Positions 5,771 to 11,418 of a DNA stretch of 11,514 nt are shown piece by piece. Source of the DNA: Baffinella frigidus (Eukaryota > Cryptophyceae > Cryptomonadales > Baffinellaceae); contig MU647023.1 of assembly GCA_026770585.1 (NCBI GenBank), positions 55,691 through 67,204 on the forward strand, read 5' to 3'. The translations under genes were made by a program, and so were the position numbers. Below the pieces are notes generated by a model. That model saw only the letters and a program-made list of their open reading frames with translations. It was not told the origin of the DNA and did not search any database. Each line of letters starts with the position of its first letter. Position 1 is the first letter of the stretch.

Positions 5771-6500
5771 GTACGAGGTATGGTACCGGTAGCCAAATAT
5801 GGACCTTTTCTTGGACGAGAAAAGGATTTGGAAGACGGAATATTTTACCCCAAGTCCTTCAGGTCGTTTTGAAGGCGAGCTCACGCTGAGCACTCTGATC
5901 TAAAAATCTCCGAAAATAATTAACGGGTGTTTGAACTAAGGTCAATTGAAAACCGGCCCTTTTACAGCTGCCGAAACATTCTGATTCTAATATGGACCTT
6001 TCTTACCACACAATCCCCATACAATTTGATCTTGAATTAGTCAACTGTCAACTCGCGGCTGAATTGCTTCGCGAAACGTGTAGTAAAGAAGGAAATCGAT
6101 CAAGGCAAAAAAACGACAAAAAAACGTCGTTTATCCTCTAGCCGGTTTCATTTCGTAAGTCATAAATGGAGGTTACCGGTATTCTGCTGAATTTCACCCC
6201 TAAATTTCATCCTTTTTGAAATCTGAAAGCGCAGATCCTCGAGATTTGGCCTTCAGCTCCAGAATCTGCTAAAAAAATTCGAGCTGCGATGAAATCTTGA
6301 GATCTTTACTACAGGCCAAAGGTCGTATAAATGGCTCCAACTAAAGTGATTATAATCCTATAAAACCGGCTAGAGGATAGAAGCTTTTGAGTTTTAAACG
6401 GTATTATAGCGGAAATCTCGTGGTACAAATGAAATCGTTTGTGTGGTAAAGACCGTCCATAATTTTCGAATGGTCCATATTTTGCTACCATACCTCGTAC
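5771..6500. mobile_element. AT-rich element with nested inverted repeats
   Basis: Outer arms: GTACGAGGTATGGTA ... CCAAATATGGACC (5771-5805) and its inverted partner at 6472-6500, differing by a 6-base insertion and one substitution. Middle arms: ATATGGACCTTTCTTACCAC (from 5990) and an inverted match at 6434-6457. Inner arms: a perfect 17-bp inverted repeat TATCCTCTAGCCGGTTT (6132-6148 and 6363-6379). Several local hairpins lie inside, including CCTTTTCT/AGAAAAGG (5804-5825) and AAACGAC/GTCGTTT (6111-6132). Composition is sharply AT-richer than the flanks. No credible ORF. A decayed foldback transposon is my reading; the boundaries are approximate and the arms are not symmetrically spaced. Confidence 0.5.
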
Positions 6501-6510
6501 AATGGTACCG

Positions 6511-6776
6511 GATCATTCGACGTAATTTCGACGCGCCCGGACGGGCCCGCGTCCGTGGTCGGTCCGCGCTCATTATTGTCAATCTTAATTAAGTTAACAG
6601 AGGTTCCACTTTTGCTTTGAGACGTCCCTTGCCCAGGCTCGTAACCTAAGACCCACAGAGAGAGGAGCACCACGCGGCTGTGCTCACCACGGCGTTTCGT
6701 TCCATCGGAGCAAGAAACGTGCGTGCTGCTGTATGACGTTCATTAAAGCTCCATACGCTCCATACGAGTGGTATGT
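6511..6776. other. Unassigned sequence
   Basis: Contains CTTAATTAAG (a 10-bp palindrome), a GC-rich patch CGACGCGCCCGGACGGGCCC, and a direct repeat GCTCCATAC twice near 6749-6767. No gene or repeat family recognised. Confidence 0.4.
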
Positions 6777-7064
6777 CATTTTTGCCCAGTCCGGGGCAAC
6801 TGTGTGTGGCTTAGGCAGGGGCCCCACGCAACGGGGTGCTCTGCATAAGTGGAGACATCGGGGAGTAATACGTTGACCGAGGGGCCGAAAGGTTCATCGG
6901 GTTTTAACGACGCTCCTTGGTGGCTCCCTTATATGGGGCCTCGTAGTGGCAGTTACTTGACTTAGACTTCGACTTGTGATAACCCTGAACGAAGTCTAAG
7001 CTCGCCTCATTTCTGCGCCGTGCATTTCACTTTCGAATAAAGTCAATAAGTGTCAATAAGTGTC
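6777..7064 (+). repeat. F repeat copy 1
   Basis: Begins CATTTTTGCCCAGTCCGGGG, includes CATCGGGGAGTAATACG and TAGTGGCAGTTACTTGAC. A perfect 11-bp stem follows, CTTAGACTTCG (6961-6971) with CGAAGTCTAAG (6990-7000), then CTCGCCTCATTTCTGCGCCG, TGCATTTCAC and TTCGAATAAAGTCAATAAG, closing in repeats of GTCAATAA. Two further copies lie at 8224 and 8491. The ending in a short tandem repeat recalls SINE or LINE 3' tails; a possible A box (TGGCTTAGGCAGG) is seen but no clear B box. Confidence 0.65.
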
Positions 7065-7508
7065 ATGCCATGAGGAACTGTATGGGACGGTCGGACTTGG
7101 AGCCATTTACTATAATAATGCCTCTAAAATGTGTCATGTCCTGGAGCTGTATCGAAGACACCCCGGCAGCCCGAGCAACCAAACTCGGGGCTGTCCTGGC
7201 AATCCTCGACCGTCTGAGACAAGCCACAGCGCGTGCAAAGGAACGCGCTCATCTTCCCCCGCCCTGGTCCTCGTGAGGGGGGTTCAAAAGTCCTAAAGTG
7301 GAGAAATCGAAGGAAATGGCTCCACCACCTCCCTGGGGATCAGGTTAGGGACGGTCCATCCCATTTAGATCCCCTTGGTCATGCCCCACCAAGTGCCTCT
7401 CTGGAATGTCAAACCTATGAGAGGTGGAGGCATGAGTCTTGGAAGGTCAAATGTGGTACAACCATCGCGGAATAGCCGCGGGGTAAATTCAACCACGTAC
7501 AGCCGGAT
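7065..7508. other. Unassigned; possible gene fragment
   Basis: A plus-strand frame at 7070-7276 encodes 68 residues whose second half (ATKLGAVLAILDRLRQATAR) looks like a real amphipathic helix, but codon use is mixed, the start lies next to an F repeat tail, and overlapping frames are also open. I cannot decide between a decayed gene and chance, and I do not call a CDS. The rest of the stretch shows no repeat match. Confidence 0.25.
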
Positions 7509-7606
7509 GGAGGAGTGTAAGGAGTCGGCTCCCTGAAGGAGCCGACCTGAGTTGGATTGGCTAACCGATCGGATGAGCGGTTAACCAATACAACTCCTCC
7601 CTTTTT
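7509..7606 (+). ncRNA. Candidate three-way-junction RNA
   Basis: Three nested helices fit together. A closing stem joins GGAGGAGT (7509-7516) and ACTCCTCC (7593-7600). Inside it are a perfect 9-bp hairpin GTCGGCTCC/GGAGCCGAC (7524-7546, loop CTGAA) and a long hairpin ATTGGCTAACCG/CGGTTAACCAAT (7556-7567 and 7578-7589) with one G-T pair. A TTTTT run follows at 7602-7606, as at a Pol III terminator. There is no tRNA T-loop or A-box motif, so it is not a tRNA. A structured MITE could give the same pattern. Read by eye, not folded by software. Confidence 0.35.
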
Positions 7607-8050
7607 CAAGAACCCGACCCCGCCCGGAATGATAGGTCTATATCGATGAGACCAGGCTGTTAAGTCTGTCAAAACTCGTGGACCTACCAAACCTCTCCTT
7701 CGTCGTTGACTTCATCCGCGCCAATCTTCGGGGAGCATCCCTCGGAGACAGACTGAGCGGGGTATAAAATGGACCGATCATAGTCTGGTAATGGCACGGG
7801 TTAGGCAATAACGGCGAACCCTCTTTAATAAATTCAGTAATCAGTAATGTTGGGCACCGAAATCAGTGACCTCACAACCCTGTAAGATGCTGTCCTGATA
7901 CCGCACGGTAGGGACATGAGTCGGCAGCTTACGAGGAGGATACCCAGGGTCGTCCTGTAGCATGATGAGCGCGGTCTCCTAGGTCTCGGTGTCCTGCTGC
8001 CAGGAGCGACTGAGACCAAGCAGGGGACCTTTAGGGGGGTAGACACCACC
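7607..8050. other. Unassigned sequence with TATA-like motif
   Basis: TATAAAA stands at 7763-7769 in a GC-rich setting, but no convincing ORF follows on the plus strand, so I do not call a promoter. An imperfect hairpin GGTCTCGGTGTCCTG / CAGGAGCGACTGAGACC lies at 7982-8017. No family match. Confidence 0.35.
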
Positions 8051-8054
8051 GAAG

Positions 8055-8124
8055 TGTGAGCCTCGGTCGGACAGGTGGTAAGCCTCAGTGGGAGGCTCAT
8101 CACCTGTCCGATCAAGGCTGCACA
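8055..8124. mobile_element. D foldback, short complete copy
   Basis: Arms of 32 and 33 bases (TGTGAGCCTCGGTCGGACAG... and ...CTGTCCGATCAAGGCTGCACA) surround a 5-base spacer and match at most positions. GAAG flanks the element on both sides (8051-8054 and 8125-8128), a possible 4-base target duplication. It lacks the GGTTGACTAATGAA part of the longer copy. Confidence 0.65.
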
Positions 8125-8223
8125 GAAGGGCCTTTTCTCACATCGCAACGTGGGGGCCTAGGTGGGGGAGGGGTTCTGCTCTCCTCGCGTGGTATGAGTG
8201 GCCCGTAAGGAGAGTGGTCCACA

Positions 8224-8490
8224 CATTTTTCCCCAGCCCGGGGCAACTGTGTGTGGATGAGGTGGAGGCCTCGTGGGTGCTTCACGGGAGAGATCAGGAG
8301 CTTGCCTCACCGACCGGTGATCCGTCACCGGGTTTTGGTGGGTAAAATCTTGGTGAATCTCCCCTAATATGGGTAGTGGCAGTTTCTTGCCTTAGGATTC
8401 AACCGGATGATTACCCGGATATTTTTCTAAGCTCGCCTCAATTCTGTGCCGTGCATTTCACTTTCGAATAAAGTCAATAAGTGTCAATAA
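8224..8490 (+). repeat. F repeat copy 2
   Basis: CATTTTTCCCCAGCCCGGGG, CGGGTTTTGGTGGG, TATGGGTAGTGGCAGTTTCT and a shortened hairpin CTTAG/CTAAG (8391-8395, 8427-8431), then CTCGCCTCAATTCTGTGCCG and TTCGAATAAAGTCAATAAG. It abuts copy 3 head to tail. Confidence 0.65.
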
Positions 8491-8718
8491 GGGTGATACT
8501 CTGCGGGAAACATCGGGGATTAATACGCCGACCGGTCTGACCGGGTTTTGGCGGGAAGCTCCTTGATGAATCCCTCATTATGGGTAGTGGCAGTCTCTTG
8601 CCTTAGACTTCGACCGGTGATAACGCGGATTCTTAGTCTAAGCTCGCCTCAATTCTGCGCCGTGCATTTCTCCTTCGAATAAAGTCAATAAGTGTCAATA
8701 CACATAAGTGTCAATAAG
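8491..8718 (+). repeat. F repeat copy 3
   Basis: GGTGATACTCTGCGGGAAAC, CATCGGGGATTAATACG, TAGTGGCAGTCTCTTGCC, hairpin CTTAGACT/AGTCTAAG (8602-8609, 8635-8642), CTCGCCTCAATTCTGCGCCG, and a longer tail in which GTCAATA units are spaced by CACATAA. It lacks the first part of copies 1 and 2, so the tandem arrangement shortens the second unit. Confidence 0.65.
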
Positions 8719-8816
8719 AAATTGAACTTAATTAAAGGACCTAAAGATCTTATCCTCCAACCATGGCTTGGGTCCGGTGTTAAAGGTGTGTGTGAGCATG
8801 GGAACCAGTTGGTATA
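8719..8816. other. Unassigned; possible A-element edge
   Basis: TTAATTAAAGGACCTAAAGA near 8729-8748 matches the 9-bp terminal repeat of A elements read in reverse, without the rest of the element. Confidence 0.4.
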
Positions 8817-8923
8817 TACCCCTTTCAAGTGCCCATGCCGCCAAATTTGGCGGCCAAAGAGGTCCTAGGCAGGTCCTAGGGCCCTACGGTAGGGCGTTGG
8901 GCATACTGGTCACTTAAGGGATA
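8817..8923 (+). mobile_element. C element copy 2, intact
   Basis: Ends TACCCCTTTCAAGTGCCCAT and ...CTGGTCACTTAAGGGATA, both at TA. The internal 18-bp palindrome is GCCGCCAAATTTGGCGGC (8837-8854), followed by GAGGTCCTAGGCAGGTCCTA and GCCCTACGGTAGGGC. About 107 bp, no ORF. Compared with copy 1 the palindrome differs at two positions that pair with each other. Confidence 0.75.
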
Positions 8924-8942
8924 CCTTCACTCACCCTAAGAG

Positions 8943-9097
8943 CCACCCCTTATCCCCTCTTCACGAGCCTCTGCACTGGAGAGCTAAACGCGATCCGAAA
9001 GCAAAAATTCTTTCTCTGCAGTCCCTTCTACGGAAGGGCGTGTCGTTGGCATATGTTGGGCGAAATTAAAACCTACAGGACCTAAAGGACCTAAAGG
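8943..9097 (-). mobile_element. A element copy 5, inverted
   Basis: Runs CCCTCTTCACGAGCCTCTGC, GGAGAGCTAAACGCGATCCG, GAAAGCAAAAATTCTTTC, CTACGGAAGGGCGTGTCGTT and GCATATGTTGGGCGAAATTA, ending in three 9-bp units of the CCTAAAGGA type. One base change breaks the hairpin loop-side stem. It lies immediately before copy 6 in the same orientation. Confidence 0.75.
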
Positions 9098-9127
9098 TGT
9101 GTGGGCGAGCGCGGTCCTCTGGATCAA

Positions 9128-9294
9128 CTCAAACACCCCAAGAGAACCACCCTGTATCCCCTCTTCACGAGCCTCTGCACTGGAGAGCGAAACGTGATCC
9201 GAAAGCAAAAATGCTTTCTCTGCAGATCCCTTCTACGGAACGGCGTGTCGTTGGCATATGTTGGGAGAAATTAAAACCTAAAGGACCTCAAGGA
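9128..9294 (-). mobile_element. A element copy 6, inverted, full length
   Basis: Starts CTCAAACACCCCAAGAGAAC, the far end that also closes copies 3 and 4, and ends in AAAACCTAAAGGACCTCAAG. The hairpin GAAAGCAAAAATGCTTTC is intact. Confidence 0.75.
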
Positions 9295-9355
9295 CGGTCA
9301 ATACGTGTTGGTGGCAGGGCCTTGGGCTTGGTTTCCCACCGTCCCCTTCGGTGGG

Positions 9356-9467
9356 TGTGAGCCTCGGTCGGACAGGTGATGAGCCTCAATGGTTGACTAA
9401 TGAAAGAGAGAACTTACCTTCATTAGTCAACCATTGAGGCTCATCACCTGTCCGACCGAGGCTCACA
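9356..9467. mobile_element. D foldback, complete 49-bp perfect arms
   Basis: The left arm 9356-9404 and right arm 9419-9467 are exact reverse complements over 49 bases, with a 14-base spacer. GTGGG flanks the element directly on both sides (9351-9355, 9468-9472), a likely 5-base target duplication. No ORF. The perfect arms imply recent formation or ongoing correction; two other copies in the window are diverged or halved. Confidence 0.8.
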
Positions 9468-9520
9468 GTGGGGGTTGTTGGTATCCTTCCTTGGACCCCT
9501 CTGGGTTCTCGGGCTCGATA

Positions 9521-9582
9521 TAGGACTCACCCTTGGAGCCCTTTTCCCCTGAGGCGGGCCCATCCCGGACCCGGTCCTCACA
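9521..9582 (+). repeat. 62-bp segment K, copy 1
   Basis: Identical over all 62 bases to 11075-11136. It starts TAGGACTCACCCTTGGAGCC and ends CGGACCCGGTCCTCACA. It is followed here by CCCAACACAGCCCCTGGCAC, which is repeated at 10495 without K. Confidence 0.8.
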
Positions 9583-9610
9583 CCCAACACAGCCCCTGGC
9601 ACCTTTCGTA

Positions 9611-9727
9611 CAGGGGTACCTCGCTCATAAGAAACAGGCCCCCCCCTAGGACCACCATAGGGCCCTACGCGTAGGCCTACTGTAGGGTCCTAGGGGGGGG
9701 CGGTTTCTTATGAGCGAGGTACCCCTG
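9611..9727. mobile_element. B element copy 5, intact, recent
   Basis: 25-base terminal inverted repeats (9611-9635 and 9703-9727) are perfect, starting CAGGGGTACCTCGCTCATAA, with TA on each side. The C-rich/G-rich interior (CCCCCCCTAGGACC ... GGTCCTAGGGGGGG) extends the foldback. A matching unoccupied site is present at 10493-10541. The termini translate as YRGTSLIRN in one direction and MSEVPLY in the other, so any protein predicted here is element sequence. Confidence 0.85.
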
Positions 9728-9822
9728 TACCCCCTGGTGAAGCTTGACGCTGTCGCTCCTTCATGTTGGTTCAATAAAGAGTTCTTCTCTCCTTGGAACT
9801 CCACAAGCCCTGCACCCCCGAC

Positions 9823-9852
9823 CGAGGCTCGTCACCTGTCCGACCGAGGCTC
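9823..9852 (-). repeat. D arm fragment
   Basis: CGAGGCTCGTCACCTGTCCG then ACCGAGGCTCACA repeats the outer part of a D right arm, directly against the 19-bp repeats of an A element. Confidence 0.6.
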
Positions 9853-9855
9853 ACA

Positions 9856-10047
9856 CCCCTCTTCACGAGCCTCTCCCCTCTTCACGAGCCTCTCCCCTCT
9901 TCACGAGCCTCTCCCCTCTTCACGAGCCTCTGCACTGGAGAGCTCAATGCGATCCGAAAGCAAAAATGCTTTCTCTGCAGATCCTTTCTACGCAAGGGCG
10001 TGTCGTTGGGGCATGTCGGGAGAAATTAAAACCTAAAGGACTAAAGG
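9856..10047 (-). mobile_element. A element copy 7 with fourfold 19-bp repeat
   Basis: Four exact tandem copies of CCCCTCTTCACGAGCCTCT (9856-9874, 9875-9893, 9894-9912, 9913-9931) precede the normal A body GCACTGGAGAGCTCAATGCG, hairpin GAAAGCAAAAATGCTTTC, and end AAAACCTAAAGGACTAAAGG. Other A copies have one unit. As 19 is not a multiple of three, all three frames read the same peptide pattern; the three overlapping ORFs here are repeat artefacts. Confidence 0.8.
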
Positions 10048-10078
10048 CGTGTCGAAATCAACGTAGGGCTACGAGAAT

Positions 10079-10190
10079 GCTGGGAGAAAACAAAACCTAA
10101 AGGACCTAAAGGAAGCTGCAGATCTTTTCTACGGAACGGTGTGTCGTTAGGCTATGTTGGGAGAAATCAAAACCTAAAAAACATAAAGGA
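10079..10190 (-). repeat. A element copy 8 and A tail fragment
   Basis: A tail-only piece (GCTGGGAGAAAACAAAACCT, AAAGGACCTAAAGGA) is followed by a 5'-truncated A copy from GCTGCAGATCTTTTCTACGG to CAAAACCTAAAAAACATAAA. Both keep orientation with copies 7 and 9. Confidence 0.65.
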
Positions 10191-10319
10191 TCTTCACGAG
10201 CCTCTGCACTGGAGAGCTAAAAGCGATCCGAAAGCAAAAATGCTTTCTCTGCAGATCCTTTCTACGGAAGGGCGTGTCGTTGGGCCATGTTGGGAGAAAT
10301 TAGAACCTAAAGGACCTAA
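10191..10319 (-). mobile_element. A element copy 9, inverted
   Basis: TCTTCACGAGCCTCTGCACT, intact hairpin GAAAGCAAAAATGCTTTC, CTACGGAAGGGCGTGTCGTT and end GAACCTAAAGGACCTAA. It begins within the 19-bp unit, so the far end is missing. Confidence 0.75.
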
Positions 10320-10447
10320 CGAGCGTTTTCTTTTTCCACCAGCCCTTCCAGGTGGCTCAAATACTCGTAGATTTGAAACAGTCCAGTGCTCTGGAACAGA
10401 AACCCCCATAGTTGATTTTGCGCCAAGATTGCGACTTCTTAAGTTGT

Positions 10448-10470
10448 AGCGGGGTCGAATCGACCCCGCT
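10448..10470. repeat. 23-bp perfect inverted repeat
   Basis: AGCGGGGTCGA (10448-10458) and TCGACCCCGCT (10460-10470) pair completely around one A. Possible protein-binding site or remnant of a foldback; nothing nearby decides. Confidence 0.5.
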
Positions 10471-10492
10471 GTCAAGGTTTTCGGGCACGAGC

Positions 10493-10541
10493 CCAACACA
10501 GCCCATGGCACCTTTCGTACCCCCTGGTGAAGCTTGACGCT
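10493..10541 (+). repeat. Empty insertion site matching B copy 5 flanks
   Basis: GCCCAACACAGCCCATGGCA, CCTTTCGTAC and CCCCTGGTGAAGCTTGACGC run on without interruption. The same flanks surround the B element at 9611-9727, with TA present once here and twice there. Confidence 0.8.
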
Positions 10542-10720
10542 TTAGGTCCGTTAGGTTCTTCGAGCTCCCAATGTGGGTAGTGTGGGTAGGATGGGAACTC
10601 CGACTCCGACTCTGGGAGGGGAACTCCGAACGATAGAACATAAGTCATTAGGTAGACTTTAGGATATTGGGCAGGAAAACACAGACCCAACATAGGCGGA
10701 CACCGGAACTTGTTCTGCAC
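10541..10720 (+). repeat. E repeat copy 4, interrupted
   Basis: TTTAGGTCCGTTAGGTTCTT and CGAGCTCCCAA (to about 10571) are separated from CCCAACATAGGCGGACACCG (from 10685) by about 113 bases. CCCAA is present on both sides of the interruption (10567-10571, 10686-10690), possibly a 5-base duplication. The inserted piece contains GTGGGTAGTGTGGGTAGG and CTCCGACTCCGACTC simple repeats and no recognised element. Confidence 0.55.
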
Positions 10721-10821
10721 GCTGCCGTGCCTTCATGCATGTTCAATAAAGAGCTCTTCTCTCTCAAGGTGAAATGGCTCAAACTCCAGACCACAATTTG
10801 AGCCACCTCCCAGGGTGGTGG
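10721..10821. repeat. Dispersed repeats shared with 9755-9795 and 616-700
   Basis: GCTGCCGTGCCTTCATG then GTTCAATAAAGAGCTCTTCT repeats CTGTCGCTCCTTCATG and GTTCAATAAAGAGTTCTTCT at 9760-9788. The following GTGAAATGGCTCAAACTCC corresponds to the segment near 628. Family unknown. Confidence 0.5.
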
Positions 10822-10864
10822 TTAGGCTATGTTGGGCGAAATTAAAACCTGAAGGACCTAAAGA
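10822..10864 (-). repeat. A element tail fragment
   Basis: GGCTATGTTGGGCGAAATTA then AAACCTGAAGGACCTAAAG, the last third of an inverted A copy. Confidence 0.65.
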
Positions 10865-10873
10865 GACCTTGAC

Positions 10874-10950
10874 CTTTAGGTCCGTTAGGTTCTTCGAGCT
10901 CCCAACACAGGCGGACACCTGAACTTGTTCTGTAGAAAGGCCATGCTTCC
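10874..10950 (+). repeat. E repeat copy 5
   Basis: TTTAGGTCCGTTAGGTTCTT, CGAGCTCCCAACACAGGCGG, ACACCTGAACTTGTTCTGTA and GAAAGGCCATGCTTCC, ending before the usual CTTTCGGAT. Confidence 0.65.
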
Positions 10951-10998
10951 GACTGATTCCGGCCGCCATGGCCGCTCGGTGGGGTACTGGCGGAAGAT

Positions 10999-11069
10999 AG
11001 TGGACGTGACTGGGTGGATGTGACCTGTGTAAAGTCACTCCGGGAACCTACATGGGGTAATATCCCCTG
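10999..11069 (+). repeat. Subtelomeric shared segment J, copy 2
   Basis: GTGGACGTGACTGGGTGGAT, TGTGTAAAGTCACTCCGG, ACATGGGGTAATATCCCC, matching 4045-4120 in order. Confidence 0.6.
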
Positions 11070-11074
11070 TGAGG

Positions 11075-11136
11075 TAGGACTCACCCTTGGAGCCCTTTTC
11101 CCCTGAGGCGGGCCCATCCCGGACCCGGTCCTCACA
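11075..11136 (+). repeat. 62-bp segment K, copy 2
   Basis: Exact copy of 9521-9582. It follows segment J here, while copy 1 follows unrelated sequence, so K has moved or been copied as a unit. Confidence 0.8.
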
Positions 11137-11142
11137 TCCCCA

Positions 11143-11228
11143 GAGGGGTACGAGGCCGGGCTCGCACGGATCTTTCAAGACCCCCAGATCTGGGGGCCAC
11201 GTGATCAAATGTGAAAGCGAGGTACCCC
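11143..11228. repeat. Possible degenerate B-like element with palindrome
   Basis: AGGGGTAC at 11144-11151 and AGCGAGGTACCCC at 11216-11228 resemble the two B termini. The centre holds a perfect 16-bp palindrome CCCCCAGATCTGGGGG (11181-11196) instead of the usual B interior. The match is short, so this is tentative. Confidence 0.35.
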
Positions 11229-11417
11229 ATTCGTAGGCCCACCCTAGGTGATTACTAGGCATCCCTAGCGAGGACTACCGTTGTGAGGACCTAGTCCAGG
11301 ACGAGCCCGCCTCGGGCCCAAAGGTCGCCTGTGATTGGGGTGATCTCCTATGGGATGAAAAAGCCTTCTGGAGTAAACATCGGAACTCAGAACCGTGGGC
11401 CCCTAGATCCCCTCACG
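11229..11417. other. Unique sequence adjoining the telomere
   Basis: About 190 bases without recognised repeats or ORFs between the last mobile-element-like block and the telomere array. Confidence 0.45.
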
Positions 11418-11418
11418 T

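Noticed and set aside
7509-7600. tRNA with long variable arm
   Set aside because: The closing stem resembles an acceptor stem, but there is no A box, no GGTTCGANTCC T-loop and no plausible anticodon arm.
7763-7769. TATAAAA as core promoter
   Set aside because: No convincing reading frame or RNA follows within a reasonable distance; a 7-base match is expected by chance in 11.5 kb.
8585-8642. Similarity of F repeats to spliceosomal U4 RNA (AGTGGCAGT)
   Set aside because: Only nine bases agree; the U4 kink-turn stem-loop and Sm site are not found, and the hairpin that follows is of a different type.
9856-9931. CRISPR-like array
   Set aside because: The 19-bp units are directly adjacent with no spacers, in a eukaryotic telomeric setting.
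9710-10100. Three overlapping plus-strand ORFs of 78-118 residues
   Set aside because: They read through a B terminus, a D arm, 19-bp repeats and an A body in three frames at once; the peptides are translations of mobile repeats.
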